Shown here one piece after another: positions 51,176 through 59,835 of a stretch of DNA of 64,000 nucleotides (the stretch's first letter is position 1; the number at the start of each line of letters is the position of its first letter). Source of the stretch: Streptomyces cinnabarinus. Lineage in GTDB: Bacteria > Actinomycetota > Actinomycetes > Streptomycetales > Streptomycetaceae. The stretch covers positions 5,394,001-5,458,000 of the forward strand of contig NZ_CP114413.1 of assembly GCF_027270315.1 (NCBI RefSeq), given 5' to 3'. The translations under genes and the position numbers were made by a program. The notes below the pieces were generated by a model. It was not told the origin of the DNA. It saw only the letters and a list, made by a program, of their open reading frames with translations, and ran no database searches.

Positions 51176-52306
51176 ATGACCGCGACCGCAGCACCGACCA
51201 CCGGGACCACCGGTGAGAACACACCGGCCGAGGCGTTGCGACCGCACGCCGAGGACGCCTTCGCGGCCGAACTGTCCGCGCTCGCCGCGCAGGACGACCG
51301 GCCCCGCCCGGCCCGCTGGAAGCTGTCTCCGTGGGCGGTGGCGACCTACCTGCTCGGCGGCACCCTGCCGGACGGCACGGTGATCAGCCCGAAGTACGTG
51401 GGACCGCGGCGGATCGTCGAGGTCGCCGTCACCACCCTCGCCACCGACCGGGCCCTGCTCCTGCTCGGCGTGCCCGGCACCGCCAAGACCTGGGTCTCCG
51501 AGCATCTGGCCGCGGCCGTCAGCGGTGACTCCACTCTGCTGGTGCAGGGCACCGCCGGCACCCCGGAGGAGGCGATCCGGTACGGCTGGAACTACGCGCA
51601 GCTGCTCGCGCACGGACCGAGCCGGGACGCGTTGGTGCCGAGCCCCGTCATGCGGGCCATGGCGGAGGGCATGACGGCCCGGGTCGAGGAGCTGACCCGG
51701 ATCCCGGCCGACGTCCAGGACACGCTGATCACGATCCTGTCGGAGAAGACCCTGCCGGTCCCGGAGCTGGGCCAGGAGGTGCAGGCCGTGCGCGGCTTCA
51801 ACCTCATCGCCACCGCCAACGACCGCGACCGCGGGGTCAACGACCTCTCCAGCGCGCTGCGCCGCCGCTTCAACACGGTCGTCCTGCCGTTGCCGGAGAG
51901 TGTCGAGGCCGAGGTCGACATCGTCTCCCGGCGCGTCGACCAGATCGGCCGCTCGCTCGACCTGCCGGCCGTGCCCGACGGCGTCGACGAGATCCGCCGG
52001 GTGGTCACCGTCTTCCGCGAGCTGCGTGACGGTGTGACCTCCGACGGACGGATCAAGGTGAAGTCGCCGAGCGGCACCCTGTCGACCGCCGAGGCGATCT
52101 CCGTCGTCACCAACGGCCTTGCCCTCTCCGCCCACTTCGGGGACGGCGTGCTGCGCCCGGCCGATGTCGCCGCGGGCATCCTCGGTGCCGTCGTCCGGGA
52201 TCCGGCCGCCGACCGGGTGGTGTGGCAGGAGTACCTGGAGGCGGTGGTCCGCGAGCGTGACGGCTGGACCGACTTCTACCGTGCCTGCCGGGAGGTGAGC
52301 GTGTGA
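51176..52306 (+). CDS. MoxR-type AAA+ ATPase
   Basis: 376 residues from ATG 51176 with GGAGGGGGA seven bases upstream. Walker A is GVPGTAKT (98-105). The Walker B region reads TARVEELTRIPADVQDTLIT with Glu171-Glu172, where typical MoxR proteins have Asp-Glu (LDEINR). Sensor 1 is GFNLIATANDRDRGV and the arginine-finger region SSALRRRFNTVVLPLP. MoxR ATPases act as chaperones or remodelers that load metal or adjust partner proteins, working with VWA-domain subunits. The VWA partner is encoded 2.6 kb downstream in the same operon. Confidence 0.93.
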   Translation: MTATAAPTTGTTGENTPAEALRPHAEDAFAAELSALAAQDDRPRPARWKLSPWAVATYLLGGTLPDGTVISPKYVGPRRIVEVAVTTLATDRALLLLGVPGTAKTWVSEHLAAAVSGDSTLLVQGTAGTPEEAIRYGWNYAQLLAHGPSRDALVPSPVMRAMAEGMTARVEELTRIPADVQDTLITILSEKTLPVPELGQEVQAVRGFNLIATANDRDRGVNDLSSALRRRFNTVVLPLPESVEAEVDIVSRRVDQIGRSLDLPAVPDGVDEIRRVVTVFRELRDGVTSDGRIKVKSPSGTLSTAEAISVVTNGLALSAHFGDGVLRPADVAAGILGAVVRDPAADRVVWQEYLEAVVRERDGWTDFYRACREVSV

Positions 52307-52372
52307 CCGCGAACCGGGGGAACCGCACGAACGGCGACGACAGCGCGTGGTCCGCGAGGCGAGGGGAACGGC

Positions 52373-54745
52373 GTGACGACGGAAGCTGACCGCACCGGGC
52401 CGCTGCTGCTCGGCGTACGGCATCACGGGCCCGGGTCCGCGCGGGCCGTGCGGGCGGCGCTGGACGCGGCGCGGCCCCGCGCGGTGCTGATCGAGGGGCC
52501 GCCCGAGGCGGACGCCCTGATCCCGCTGGCCGCGGACGAGCACATGCGCCCGCCGGTCGCGCTCCTCGCCCACGCCGTGGACGAGCCCGGCCGCTCGGCG
52601 TTCTGGCCGCTCGCCGAGTTCTCCCCGGAGTGGGTGGCGATCCGCTGGGCGCTGGAGAACGGGGTGCCGGCCCGCTTCATCGACCTCCCGGCCACGCACA
52701 CGCTGGCGTGGGAGAAGGAGGAGCCCGCCGAGGAGGCACCTTCCGAGGAGGCGCCTGCCGAGCCAGACCTCGCCGAAGCAGAACCCGCCGACGAAGAGCC
52801 GTCCGACGACGTCCGGATCGACCCCCTCGCCGTGCTCGCCGACGCCGCCGGATACGACGACGCCGAGCGCTGGTGGGAGGACGTCGTCGAGCATCGCGGG
52901 GTCGGCGCGGAGGACCCGCTCGCGCCGTTCGGCGTGCTGGCGGAGGCGATGGCGGCGCTCCGGGAGGTGTACGGGAGCGGCGGGCATGAGCGGGACCTGG
53001 TGCGGGAGGCGTACATGCGGCTCCGGATCAGGGCAGCGCAGAAGGAGTTCGGCGACGCGGTGGCCGTCGTGTGCGGGGCCTGGCACGTGCCCGCGCTGAG
53101 CGAGCGGACCACCGTCGCCGCCGACCGGGCCCGGCTGAAGGGCCTGCCCAAGGTCAAGGCGGACATGACCTGGGTGCCCTGGACGTACCGCAGGCTCGCG
53201 CGGGCGAGCGGCTACGGCGCGGGCATCGACTCGCCGGGCTGGTACGGGCATCTGTTCAGCGCCCCGGACCGCCCGGTCGAGCGCTGGCTGACCAAGGTGG
53301 CGGGGCTGCTGCGGGCCGAGGACCGGATCGTGTCCTCCGCCCATGTCATCGAGGCGGTCCGGCTCGCCGAGACGCTCGCGGTGATGCGCGGCCGCCCCCT
53401 GCCCGGCCTGGGTGAGACGACCGACGCGGTACGGGCGGTGATGTGCGACGGCTCGGACGTCCCGCTGGCGCTGGTCCGGGACCGGCTCGTGGTGGGCGAT
53501 GTGCTCGGCGAGGTGCCGCCGGACGCGCCCGCCGTGCCGTTGCAGCGGGACCTCGACCGGATCCAGCGCCGACTGCGGCTCAAGCCGGAGGCGCTGGAGC
53601 GGGAGTTGGAGCTGGACCTGCGCAAGGAGACCGACGCCGCGCGCAGCAGGCTGCTGCACCGGCTGCGGCTGCTGGGCGTGCCGTGGGGCGAGCCGGTCGC
53701 CTCACGGGGGAGCACGGGCACCTTCCGGGAGACCTGGCGGCTGCGCTGGGAGCCCGAGCTGTCGGTGCGGATCGCCGAGGCCGGGGTGTGGGGGACGACC
53801 GTACTCGCCGCCGCGACCGCCAAGTCCGAGGCGGACGCCGTCTCCGCACCGGCCCTCGCCGAGGTCACCGCGCTCGCCGAGCGGTGTCTGCTGGCCGAAC
53901 TGCCGGACGCGCTGCCCACGGTGATGCGGGTGCTCGCCGACCGCGCCGCCCTCGACACCGACGTCGGCCATCTCGCCCAGGCCCTGCCGGCCCTGGTCCG
54001 CTCCCTGCGGTACGGCGATGTGCGCGGCACCGGCACCGGGGCGCTCGCGGAGGTCGCCGCGGGCCTCGCCGAGCGGATCTTCGTCGGTCTGCCCCCGGCC
54101 TGCGCGGGCCTCGACGCGGACGCGGCGGAGGAGATACGGCGTCATGTGGACGCGGTGCACGGCGCGGTGGGCCTGCTCGGCGACGCCCCCGCACCGGGCC
54201 ACGGCGACCTGCGGGCCCGCTGGCGGACGGTGCTCAGGGTGCTGTCCGGGCGCGACACCGTGCCCGGCGTGATCCGCGGACGGGCCGTACGACTCCTGCT
54301 GGACGAAGGGGAGCTGGCGCCGGACGAGGCGGCTCGGCTGATGGGGCTCGTGCTGTCGCCGGGGACACCGCCCGGGGACGCGGCGGCCTGGATCGAGGGC
54401 TTCGTCGGCGGCGGCTCGGGCGGCGGAATGCTCCTCGTGCACGACGAGCGTCTGCTCGGCCTGGTCGACACCTGGCTGACCGGAGTACCGGCGGAGGCGT
54501 TCACGGACGTACTGCCGCTGCTGCGGCGCACGTTCTCGGCGTACGAGCCGGGGGTGCGCAGGACACTCGGCGAGCTGGTGCGGCGCGGGCCGGGGCAGCG
54601 GGGCGGGGTGGCGGCCACGGGGTCCGGCGTACCGGGGTTCGCGGCCGAGCCGGATCAGGAACGGGCGGATGCCGTACTGCCGGTGGTGCGGCTGCTGTTG
54701 GGGCTGGAAGCGGACGACGTCGAACTGGTGGGGGTGGCGCGATGA
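52373..54745 (+). CDS. DUF5682 family protein
   Basis: 790 residues from GTG 52373 with GAGGGGAA upstream. It opens with LLLGVRHHGPGSARAVRAAL, then RAVLIEGPPEADALIPLA, near the N-terminus. This resembles the EreA/ChaN-like/TraB fold of haem-binding or hydrolase-like proteins, with a His pair and an Asp/Glu-containing strand. A Glu/Ala-rich stretch (about 120-145) and VVCGAWHVPALSER near residue 228 follow. The C-terminal half is Leu/Ala-rich helical. The function is unproven. It is consistently found beside MoxR and VWA genes. Its stop overlaps the next ORF by ATGA. Confidence 0.87.
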   Translation: MTTEADRTGPLLLGVRHHGPGSARAVRAALDAARPRAVLIEGPPEADALIPLAADEHMRPPVALLAHAVDEPGRSAFWPLAEFSPEWVAIRWALENGVPARFIDLPATHTLAWEKEEPAEEAPSEEAPAEPDLAEAEPADEEPSDDVRIDPLAVLADAAGYDDAERWWEDVVEHRGVGAEDPLAPFGVLAEAMAALREVYGSGGHERDLVREAYMRLRIRAAQKEFGDAVAVVCGAWHVPALSERTTVAADRARLKGLPKVKADMTWVPWTYRRLARASGYGAGIDSPGWYGHLFSAPDRPVERWLTKVAGLLRAEDRIVSSAHVIEAVRLAETLAVMRGRPLPGLGETTDAVRAVMCDGSDVPLALVRDRLVVGDVLGEVPPDAPAVPLQRDLDRIQRRLRLKPEALERELELDLRKETDAARSRLLHRLRLLGVPWGEPVASRGSTGTFRETWRLRWEPELSVRIAEAGVWGTTVLAAATAKSEADAVSAPALAEVTALAERCLLAELPDALPTVMRVLADRAALDTDVGHLAQALPALVRSLRYGDVRGTGTGALAEVAAGLAERIFVGLPPACAGLDADAAEEIRRHVDAVHGAVGLLGDAPAPGHGDLRARWRTVLRVLSGRDTVPGVIRGRAVRLLLDEGELAPDEAARLMGLVLSPGTPPGDAAAWIEGFVGGGSGGGMLLVHDERLLGLVDTWLTGVPAEAFTDVLPLLRRTFSAYEPGVRRTLGELVRRGPGQRGGVAATGSGVPGFAAEPDQERADAVLPVVRLLLGLEADDVELVGVAR

Positions 54746-54885
54746 AGACCGACGGGCTGAGCGAGCCGGGGGAGCGGGTGGCGGAGGTCGCGGGGCAGGG
54801 CGAGCTGCGGGTTGAGAACCGGCCTGCGACGACCGTTCCGGTGATGCCGCTGTGGGAGGGCCTCGGCGGAGGGGTGCGCGCATGA
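54742..54885 (+). CDS. 47-residue protein coupled on both sides between DUF5682 and VWA genes
   Basis: Its ATG overlaps the DUF5682 stop (ATGA at 54742-54745) and its stop overlaps the VWA start (ATGA at 54882-54885), the pattern of strict translational coupling. The sequence begins MKTDGLSEPGERVAEVAGQG and ends with MPLWEGLGGGVRA. It is acidic, Gly-rich and without Cys or membrane segment. I know no family. A constant stoichiometric role within the MoxR-VWA complex is likely, or it may simply be a coupling ORF. Confidence 0.6.
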   Translation: MKTDGLSEPGERVAEVAGQGELRVENRPATTVPVMPLWEGLGGGVRA

Positions 54886-56045
54886 CGACAGGAATGACGG
54901 ACCCGGCGCAGGAGCGGCTGCGCCGCTGGCGGCTGGTGCTCGGCGGGGACCCGGCCGACGGCACCGGATGCCAACTGGCGGGGCAGGACGCCGCGATGGA
55001 CGGGGCGCTCGCCGCGCTGTACGGCAAGGGGGACAAACCGCGGACGGGCAAGGACCGTTCGGCGGGGCTCGGGGCGTCGGCGCCGTCCGTGGCGCGCTGG
55101 CTCGGCGACATCCGCACCTACTTCCCCTCCTCCGTCGTCCAGGTCATGCAGCGAGACGCCATCGACCGGCTCGGTCTCTCCACGCTGCTGCTGGAACCGG
55201 AGATGCTGGAGGCGGTGGAGGCCGACGTGCATCTCGTCGGCACCCTGCTCTCCCTCAACAAGGCGATGCCGGAGACCACCAAGGAGACGGCACGGGCCGT
55301 CGTGCGCAAGGTCGTCGAGGACCTGGAGAAGCGGCTCGCCACCCGCACCCGGGCGACCCTCACCGGCGCCCTCGACCGCAGCGCGCGGATCAGCCGGCCG
55401 CGCCACCACGACATCGACTGGAACCGCACGATCGCCGCCAACCTCAAGCACTATCTCCCGGAGTACCGGACGATCGTGCCCGAGCGGCTCATCGGCTACG
55501 GCCGCGCTTCCCGGTCGGTGAAGAAGGAGGTCGTGCTCTGCATCGACCAGTCGGGGTCGATGGCGGCGTCCGTGGTGTACGCGTCGGTGTTCGGCGCGGT
55601 GCTGGCCTCCATGCGGTCGATCGACACCCGGCTGGTGGTCTTCGACACCGCGGTCGTCGACCTCACCGACCAGCTCGACGACCCGGTCGACGTCCTGTTC
55701 GGCACGCAACTCGGCGGCGGTACGGACATCAACCGGGCGCTGGCGTACTGCCAAGCGCAGATCACCCGGCCCGCGGAGACGGTGGTCGTGCTGGTCAGCG
55801 ACCTCTACGAAGGGGGCATCCGCGACGAGATGCTGAAGCGGGTGGCGGCGATGAAGGCGTCCGGTGTGCAGTTCGTGGCCCTGCTCGCGCTCTCCGACGA
55901 AGGGGCGCCGGCCTACGACCGGGAGCACGCGGCAGCGCTCGCCGCGCTGGGCGCACCGGCGTTCGCCTGTACGCCGGACCTGTTCCCGGAGGTGATGGCG
56001 GCGGCGATCGAGAAGCGGCCGATACCGGTGCCGGACACGGTGTGA
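54882..56045 (+). CDS. VWA domain protein partner of the MoxR ATPase
   Basis: 387 residues from ATG 54882; an ATG at 54894 is a possible alternative. A helical N-terminal half with QERLRRWRLVLGGDPADGTG is followed by the VWA domain from about residue 215. The metal-ion-dependent adhesion site is complete: CIDQSGSM (Asp222, Ser224, Ser226), GGGTDINRAL (Thr) and VLVSDLYEGG (Asp). Such cytoplasmic VWA proteins bind the MoxR ATPase and a client. There is no signal peptide or membrane helix. It is the last gene of the four-gene arm; no terminator hairpin is obvious. Confidence 0.93.
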   Translation: MTTGMTDPAQERLRRWRLVLGGDPADGTGCQLAGQDAAMDGALAALYGKGDKPRTGKDRSAGLGASAPSVARWLGDIRTYFPSSVVQVMQRDAIDRLGLSTLLLEPEMLEAVEADVHLVGTLLSLNKAMPETTKETARAVVRKVVEDLEKRLATRTRATLTGALDRSARISRPRHHDIDWNRTIAANLKHYLPEYRTIVPERLIGYGRASRSVKKEVVLCIDQSGSMAASVVYASVFGAVLASMRSIDTRLVVFDTAVVDLTDQLDDPVDVLFGTQLGGGTDINRALAYCQAQITRPAETVVVLVSDLYEGGIRDEMLKRVAAMKASGVQFVALLALSDEGAPAYDREHAAALAALGAPAFACTPDLFPEVMAAAIEKRPIPVPDTV

Positions 56046-56236
56046 GGGCCTCGGCGGACTGGTTTCCCGGTGATTTGTCGACGTACTGACGTCCCGTTGT
56101 CTCCCGACTTGGGGCAGCAAAAGGGACATGAGTACCCATCGGTAACAGGGGGCTTGCGCAACCGCGGGAGCCCCGTGCAAGGATCGACGCTCGTTCCGCG
56201 AAAGCTTGTTCCGCCGTACCGGAGGACCCGCCCCTC

Positions 56237-57028
56237 TTGACCTCGCCAGCAGCCCCGCCCGCTGCCGCCCTGCGCCTTCCGCGCACGGTGGCCGGACGGC
56301 GTGCGCTGTTTCTGGCGCTGCTGGTGGGCGGGTTGTTCGCGCTCGGCCTCCTCTGGGGGCAGCGGGCGCAGGCGGCGGACGGCGTGCCGACGGGTCCCGT
56401 GGGCGAGGTGCGCGCGTCGCTCGGGCGAGTGGTGGAGCAGGTGGGGAACGCGCCCACCCCGCCCCAGCACAGCCCGCTGCCGGTCGCTGACGTGGTCGAA
56501 GGGGTGACCGAAGGACTCGACGAGACGCGGGAGAAGCTGCCGCCGCTGTCGTCGCTGCCCACCCTGCCGACGACGCCGGACGCGCCGGGGCTGCCCGCGC
56601 TCCCCGAACTGCCCGTGCGGACGCTCCCCGCGCCCGCCACCACGGCACCACAGCCGGAGCCGGAGCCGGGCGCCTCCTCGACGGGCGACCACGCAAGGCG
56701 CGCCGAGGCCGCGAAGGGCACGCCGTACGGACCGCGGTCCAGCACGTCGTACGACGTCACCGTGGACCGCGCGGCGGCGCGCCCCCACCACCGTGCCGAC
56801 TCGGTCACGCCCCCGCCCGCCCCGGTGCCGCACGCGCCGACGGACGGTCCGGGCGGTGCGCTGGACCACCGGGCGACGGTGGACAACGGCACGCCCCGGC
56901 ACGGCGACGCCCATGCCGTCGCCCTGGACCACCGGGCCCCGCTGCGGCTGGTGCCCGGCGCCGCCGCGCGCGTCGACGCGGACGAGACCCGGGACGAGTA
57001 CCGGGACATTCCCGTATCCCCTGCCTAG
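56237..57028 (+). CDS. Secreted or anchored Pro-rich protein of unknown function
   Basis: 263 residues, starting at TTG 56237 (GGAGG eleven bases upstream). A hydrophobic segment (RALFLALLVGGLFALGLLWG) followed by QRAQAADG looks like a signal peptide with Ala-x-Ala cleavage. The mature part is Pro/Ala/Asp/His-rich and low in complexity (PTLPTTPDAPGLPALPELPV), with two near-repeats of ALDHRA (GGALDHRATVDNG and VALDHRAPLRLVPG). No domain is recognised. The 191-bp upstream gap contains a 6-bp stem GGGGCT/AGCCCC near 56147-56175 but no clear promoter. Confidence 0.75.
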   Translation: MTSPAAPPAAALRLPRTVAGRRALFLALLVGGLFALGLLWGQRAQAADGVPTGPVGEVRASLGRVVEQVGNAPTPPQHSPLPVADVVEGVTEGLDETREKLPPLSSLPTLPTTPDAPGLPALPELPVRTLPAPATTAPQPEPEPGASSTGDHARRAEAAKGTPYGPRSSTSYDVTVDRAAARPHHRADSVTPPPAPVPHAPTDGPGGALDHRATVDNGTPRHGDAHAVALDHRAPLRLVPGAAARVDADETRDEYRDIPVSPA

Positions 57029-57040
57029 GGCAGGGCTGTC

Positions 57041-57073
57041 CCGTCCGGAAAGCCCCTTTGGGGCACCGGACGG
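57041..57073 (+). terminator. Nested stem-loop between two secreted-protein genes
   Basis: An 8-bp outer stem (57041-57048 with 57066-57073) and a 5-bp inner stem (57052-57056 with 57060-57064, loop TTT) begin 13 bases after the upstream stop. It is a likely terminator or processing site before the gene at 57152. Confidence 0.65.
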
Positions 57074-57151
57074 ATGCCGCCGGAGTCGTACGACGACCCG
57101 GCGCGGAATGTCCCCCATCCCGTCGCAGTCCCCGAAGGATCTGACGCACGC

Positions 57152-58201
57152 ATGAACAAGAACATCCGCCGTTCCCTCGTCATAGCCGCCGGAGTCTCCG
57201 GTGCGTGGGCGCTCGGCTCCACCGCCGCGAACGCCTCCGACCTGCCTGCCTCCACCCTGTCCGTGCCGGACGCCACGACCGACCCGGCCGGTGACATCGC
57301 CGAGAGCGTGACCGAGGAGGTCGCTGTCGACGTCAACGTCCCGAGCGCCGAGAAGGCGACGAAGGCCACGCAGGCAGCCCAGGCGACCGCCGCTTCGAAG
57401 ACCGCCCAGCTCAAGGGCGGCGCCGCCAAGCTCACCGAGGGCGTCAAGGCGGCCCGGGCCACGCAGGCCGCACAGCAGGCGGCAGCTCAGGTCGAGCAGG
57501 CGGCAACGACCACCACTCACACCGCAGTCACCGAGGCGAAGACCGTGCCGCAGAGCGCCACCGAAACCGTCGACTACCTCTTCGGCCCCCTCTCCGCCTT
57601 CGCCCCCGAACTGGAGCAGGCCCTGGCTGCCGCCCAGGCCCAAGCCCAGGAGACCACCACCGCGGCCACCCCACCCCTCGCCACCTCCGCCCTGGACGGC
57701 GCGCTCCCCATCGCCGAGCGAGCCCTGGCCGACGTACCGCCGTACGCCACCGGACTGGCCGGTCAGGTCACCGCGGACGCGCAGGGTGCCGTGCTGCCGC
57801 CCGTCGCGCGGACCGCGGTGCACGGCGCCGTCCCCGTCGCCGGGCAGGCCGTGACGGACGCGGGCGCGCTGGCGTACGACGTGACCGGCGACGCGCGGCC
57901 GCTCGCGCGGGGACTGGCCGGTGAGGTCGATCCCTTCGCACACGGGGTCGTCGGGCAGGTGCCGCCGTTCGCCGAGGCCGTCGCCGAGCCGGTCGTCGGC
58001 CTCGTCCAGCCGGTCACTCGGGGCGCCGAGGCCTTGGCGTACGGCGTGAGCGGGGAGGTCGGCCCGTTCGCCGGCGGCGCCGTCGGTCATGTCACCCCCG
58101 TCGCCGACGACGTGACCGGCACCCCGCTCGCCCACAATGCCGTCACCGGTGTCCAGGGCGTCGCCGACTCGGTCGCCCCGGGCTACGTGCGCAACCTCTG
58201 A
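57152..58201 (+). CDS. Secreted Ala-rich repeat protein of unknown function
   Basis: 349 residues from ATG 57152 (GAAGGA about twelve bases upstream). The signal peptide is MNKNIRRSLVIAAGVSGAWA, with cleavage near ANASD. An Ala/Thr/Gln/Lys-rich, probably helical stretch (about 60-160) is followed by a repeat region (about 200-335). Repeat units of about 22 residues follow the pattern A.(V/L)TG(D/E)A.P.A.G(L/V)AG.V, for example ARGLAGEVDPFAHGVVGQVP and AYGVSGEVGPFAGGAVGHVT. There are no Cys and no enzyme motifs. A structural, cell-surface or adhesive role is possible. It neighbours the Pro-rich secreted protein. Confidence 0.78.
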   Translation: MNKNIRRSLVIAAGVSGAWALGSTAANASDLPASTLSVPDATTDPAGDIAESVTEEVAVDVNVPSAEKATKATQAAQATAASKTAQLKGGAAKLTEGVKAARATQAAQQAAAQVEQAATTTTHTAVTEAKTVPQSATETVDYLFGPLSAFAPELEQALAAAQAQAQETTTAATPPLATSALDGALPIAERALADVPPYATGLAGQVTADAQGAVLPPVARTAVHGAVPVAGQAVTDAGALAYDVTGDARPLARGLAGEVDPFAHGVVGQVPPFAEAVAEPVVGLVQPVTRGAEALAYGVSGEVGPFAGGAVGHVTPVADDVTGTPLAHNAVTGVQGVADSVAPGYVRNL

Positions 58202-58629
58202 TTCCGGATTCCGTGGGGCGACCGGAACCCGGACGGCCGAAAGCCGTCGGATCGTCCGGCAGGGACCTCACGGACGGGCCGTGCGGTCCCCATTGGGGTG
58301 GGGACCGCCCGGCCGAAGCCCTCGGGGACGCACCGATTCGCGCCCCTTCGGGCTGTTCAAGGGGCCTCACCGGGTCAACCCCAACCCGGTGAGGCCCTTC
58401 ACCTCAGGCACCCCGTGCCAGTGAGCGCGGCATCATGTGACAGGTATCACCGCTCAGGTGTGACCCCTGATTTAGAAGCCCCCGGCGAGCGGCGATAACC
58501 TGCGAGACGGACATGCCGCGCGCTCGGACACCGTGTGCGCCTCCCTTGTGACAGCGGACGTCACGTTGCCCTTCGCGGCACGCCCACGCATCCAACGAAC
58601 CGCGAGATCACTGATAGGGACGGAAGCGC
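58202..58629 (+). other. 428-bp region before sucC with two terminator-like stem-loops
   Basis: Two strong symmetric stems are seen: 10 bp (58283-58292 with 58299-58308, loop TTGGGG) and 14 bp (58362-58375 with 58384-58397, 8-base loop). They isolate sucCD from the upstream gene. The remaining 230 bp (58398-58629) must hold the sucCD promoter. ATCACCGC and GATAACCTGCGAG near 58446-58506 are AT-richer patches, but I cannot define a promoter. Confidence 0.65.
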
Positions 58630-59808
58630 GTGGACCTGTTCGAGTACCAGGCGAGGGACCTCTTCGCCAAGCACGATGTACCGGTGCTGGCCGGTGAAGT
58701 CATCGACACGCCTGAGGCGGCCCGCGCAGCCACTGAGCGTCTCGGTGGCAAGTCCGTCGTCAAGGCCCAGGTGAAGGTCGGCGGCCGTGGCAAGGCCGGT
58801 GGCGTGAAGCTCGCCGCCACCGCGGACGAGGCCGTCGCCCGCGCGACGGACATCCTCGGCATGGACATCAAGGGCCACACGGTCCACAAGGTGATGATCG
58901 CCGAGACGGCCCCGGAGATCCTGGAGGAGTACTACGTCTCCTTCCTCCTCGACCGTGCCAACCGCACCTTCCTCTCCATCGCCTCCGTCGAGGGCGGCAT
59001 GGAGATCGAGGAGGTGGCGGCCACCCGTCCGGAGGCCGTCGCCAAGACGCCGATCGACGCGATCGACGGCGTGACCGAGGAGAAGGCCCGCGAGATCGTC
59101 GCGGCCGCCAAGTTCCCGGCCGAGGTCGCGGACAAGGTCGTGAACGTCCTCGTCACCCTGTGGGACACCTTCATCAAGTCGGACGCCCTCCTCGTCGAGG
59201 TCAACCCGCTCGCGAAGGTCGCCTCCGGTGACGTCATCGCCCTGGACGGCAAGGTGTCGCTCGACGACAACGCCGAGTTCCGTCACGACTGGGACGAGCT
59301 GCACGACAAGGCCGCGGCCAACCCGCTCGAGGCCGCCGCCAAGGAGAAGAACCTCAACTACGTCAAGCTCGAAGGCGAGGTCGGCATCATCGGTAACGGT
59401 GCCGGTCTGGTCATGTCGACCCTCGACGTCGTCGCGTACGCCGGTGAGAACCACGGCGGCGTGAAGCCGGCCAACTTCCTGGACATCGGCGGTGGCGCCT
59501 CCGCCCAGGTCATGGCCAACGGTCTGGAGATCATCCTCGGCGACCCGGACGTCAAGTCCGTCTTCGTCAACGTCTTCGGTGGCATCACCGCCTGTGACGA
59601 GGTCGCCAACGGCATCGTCCAGGCCCTGAAGCTCCTGGAGGACCGTGGCGAGAACGTCACCAAGCCGCTGGTCGTCCGGCTCGACGGCAACAACGCCGAG
59701 CTCGGCCGGCAGATCCTCACGGACGCCAACCACCCGCTGGTGCAGCGCGTCGACACCATGGACGGCGCGGCCGACAAGGCCGCCGAGCTGGCTCACGCCG
59801 CCAAGTAA
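58630..59808 (+). CDS. sucC: Succinate-CoA ligase (ADP-forming) beta subunit
   Basis: 392 residues from GTG 58630 (GGGACGGAAG upstream). With SucD it interconverts succinyl-CoA and succinate with substrate-level phosphorylation in the TCA cycle. Family landmarks are MDLFEYQARDLFAKHDVPVL at the N-terminus, the ATP-grasp segment VKAQVKVGGRGKAGGVKLA, VEVNPLAKVASGDVIALDGK, and GNGAGLVMSTLDVV, then NFLDIGGGA near the C-terminal CoA-ligase domain. It is separated from sucD by 27 bp, a standard operon. Confidence 0.98.
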   Translation: MDLFEYQARDLFAKHDVPVLAGEVIDTPEAARAATERLGGKSVVKAQVKVGGRGKAGGVKLAATADEAVARATDILGMDIKGHTVHKVMIAETAPEILEEYYVSFLLDRANRTFLSIASVEGGMEIEEVAATRPEAVAKTPIDAIDGVTEEKAREIVAAAKFPAEVADKVVNVLVTLWDTFIKSDALLVEVNPLAKVASGDVIALDGKVSLDDNAEFRHDWDELHDKAAANPLEAAAKEKNLNYVKLEGEVGIIGNGAGLVMSTLDVVAYAGENHGGVKPANFLDIGGGASAQVMANGLEIILGDPDVKSVFVNVFGGITACDEVANGIVQALKLLEDRGENVTKPLVVRLDGNNAELGRQILTDANHPLVQRVDTMDGAADKAAELAHAAK

Positions 59809-59835
59809 GCACTCAGGACGAGGACAGAACACACC

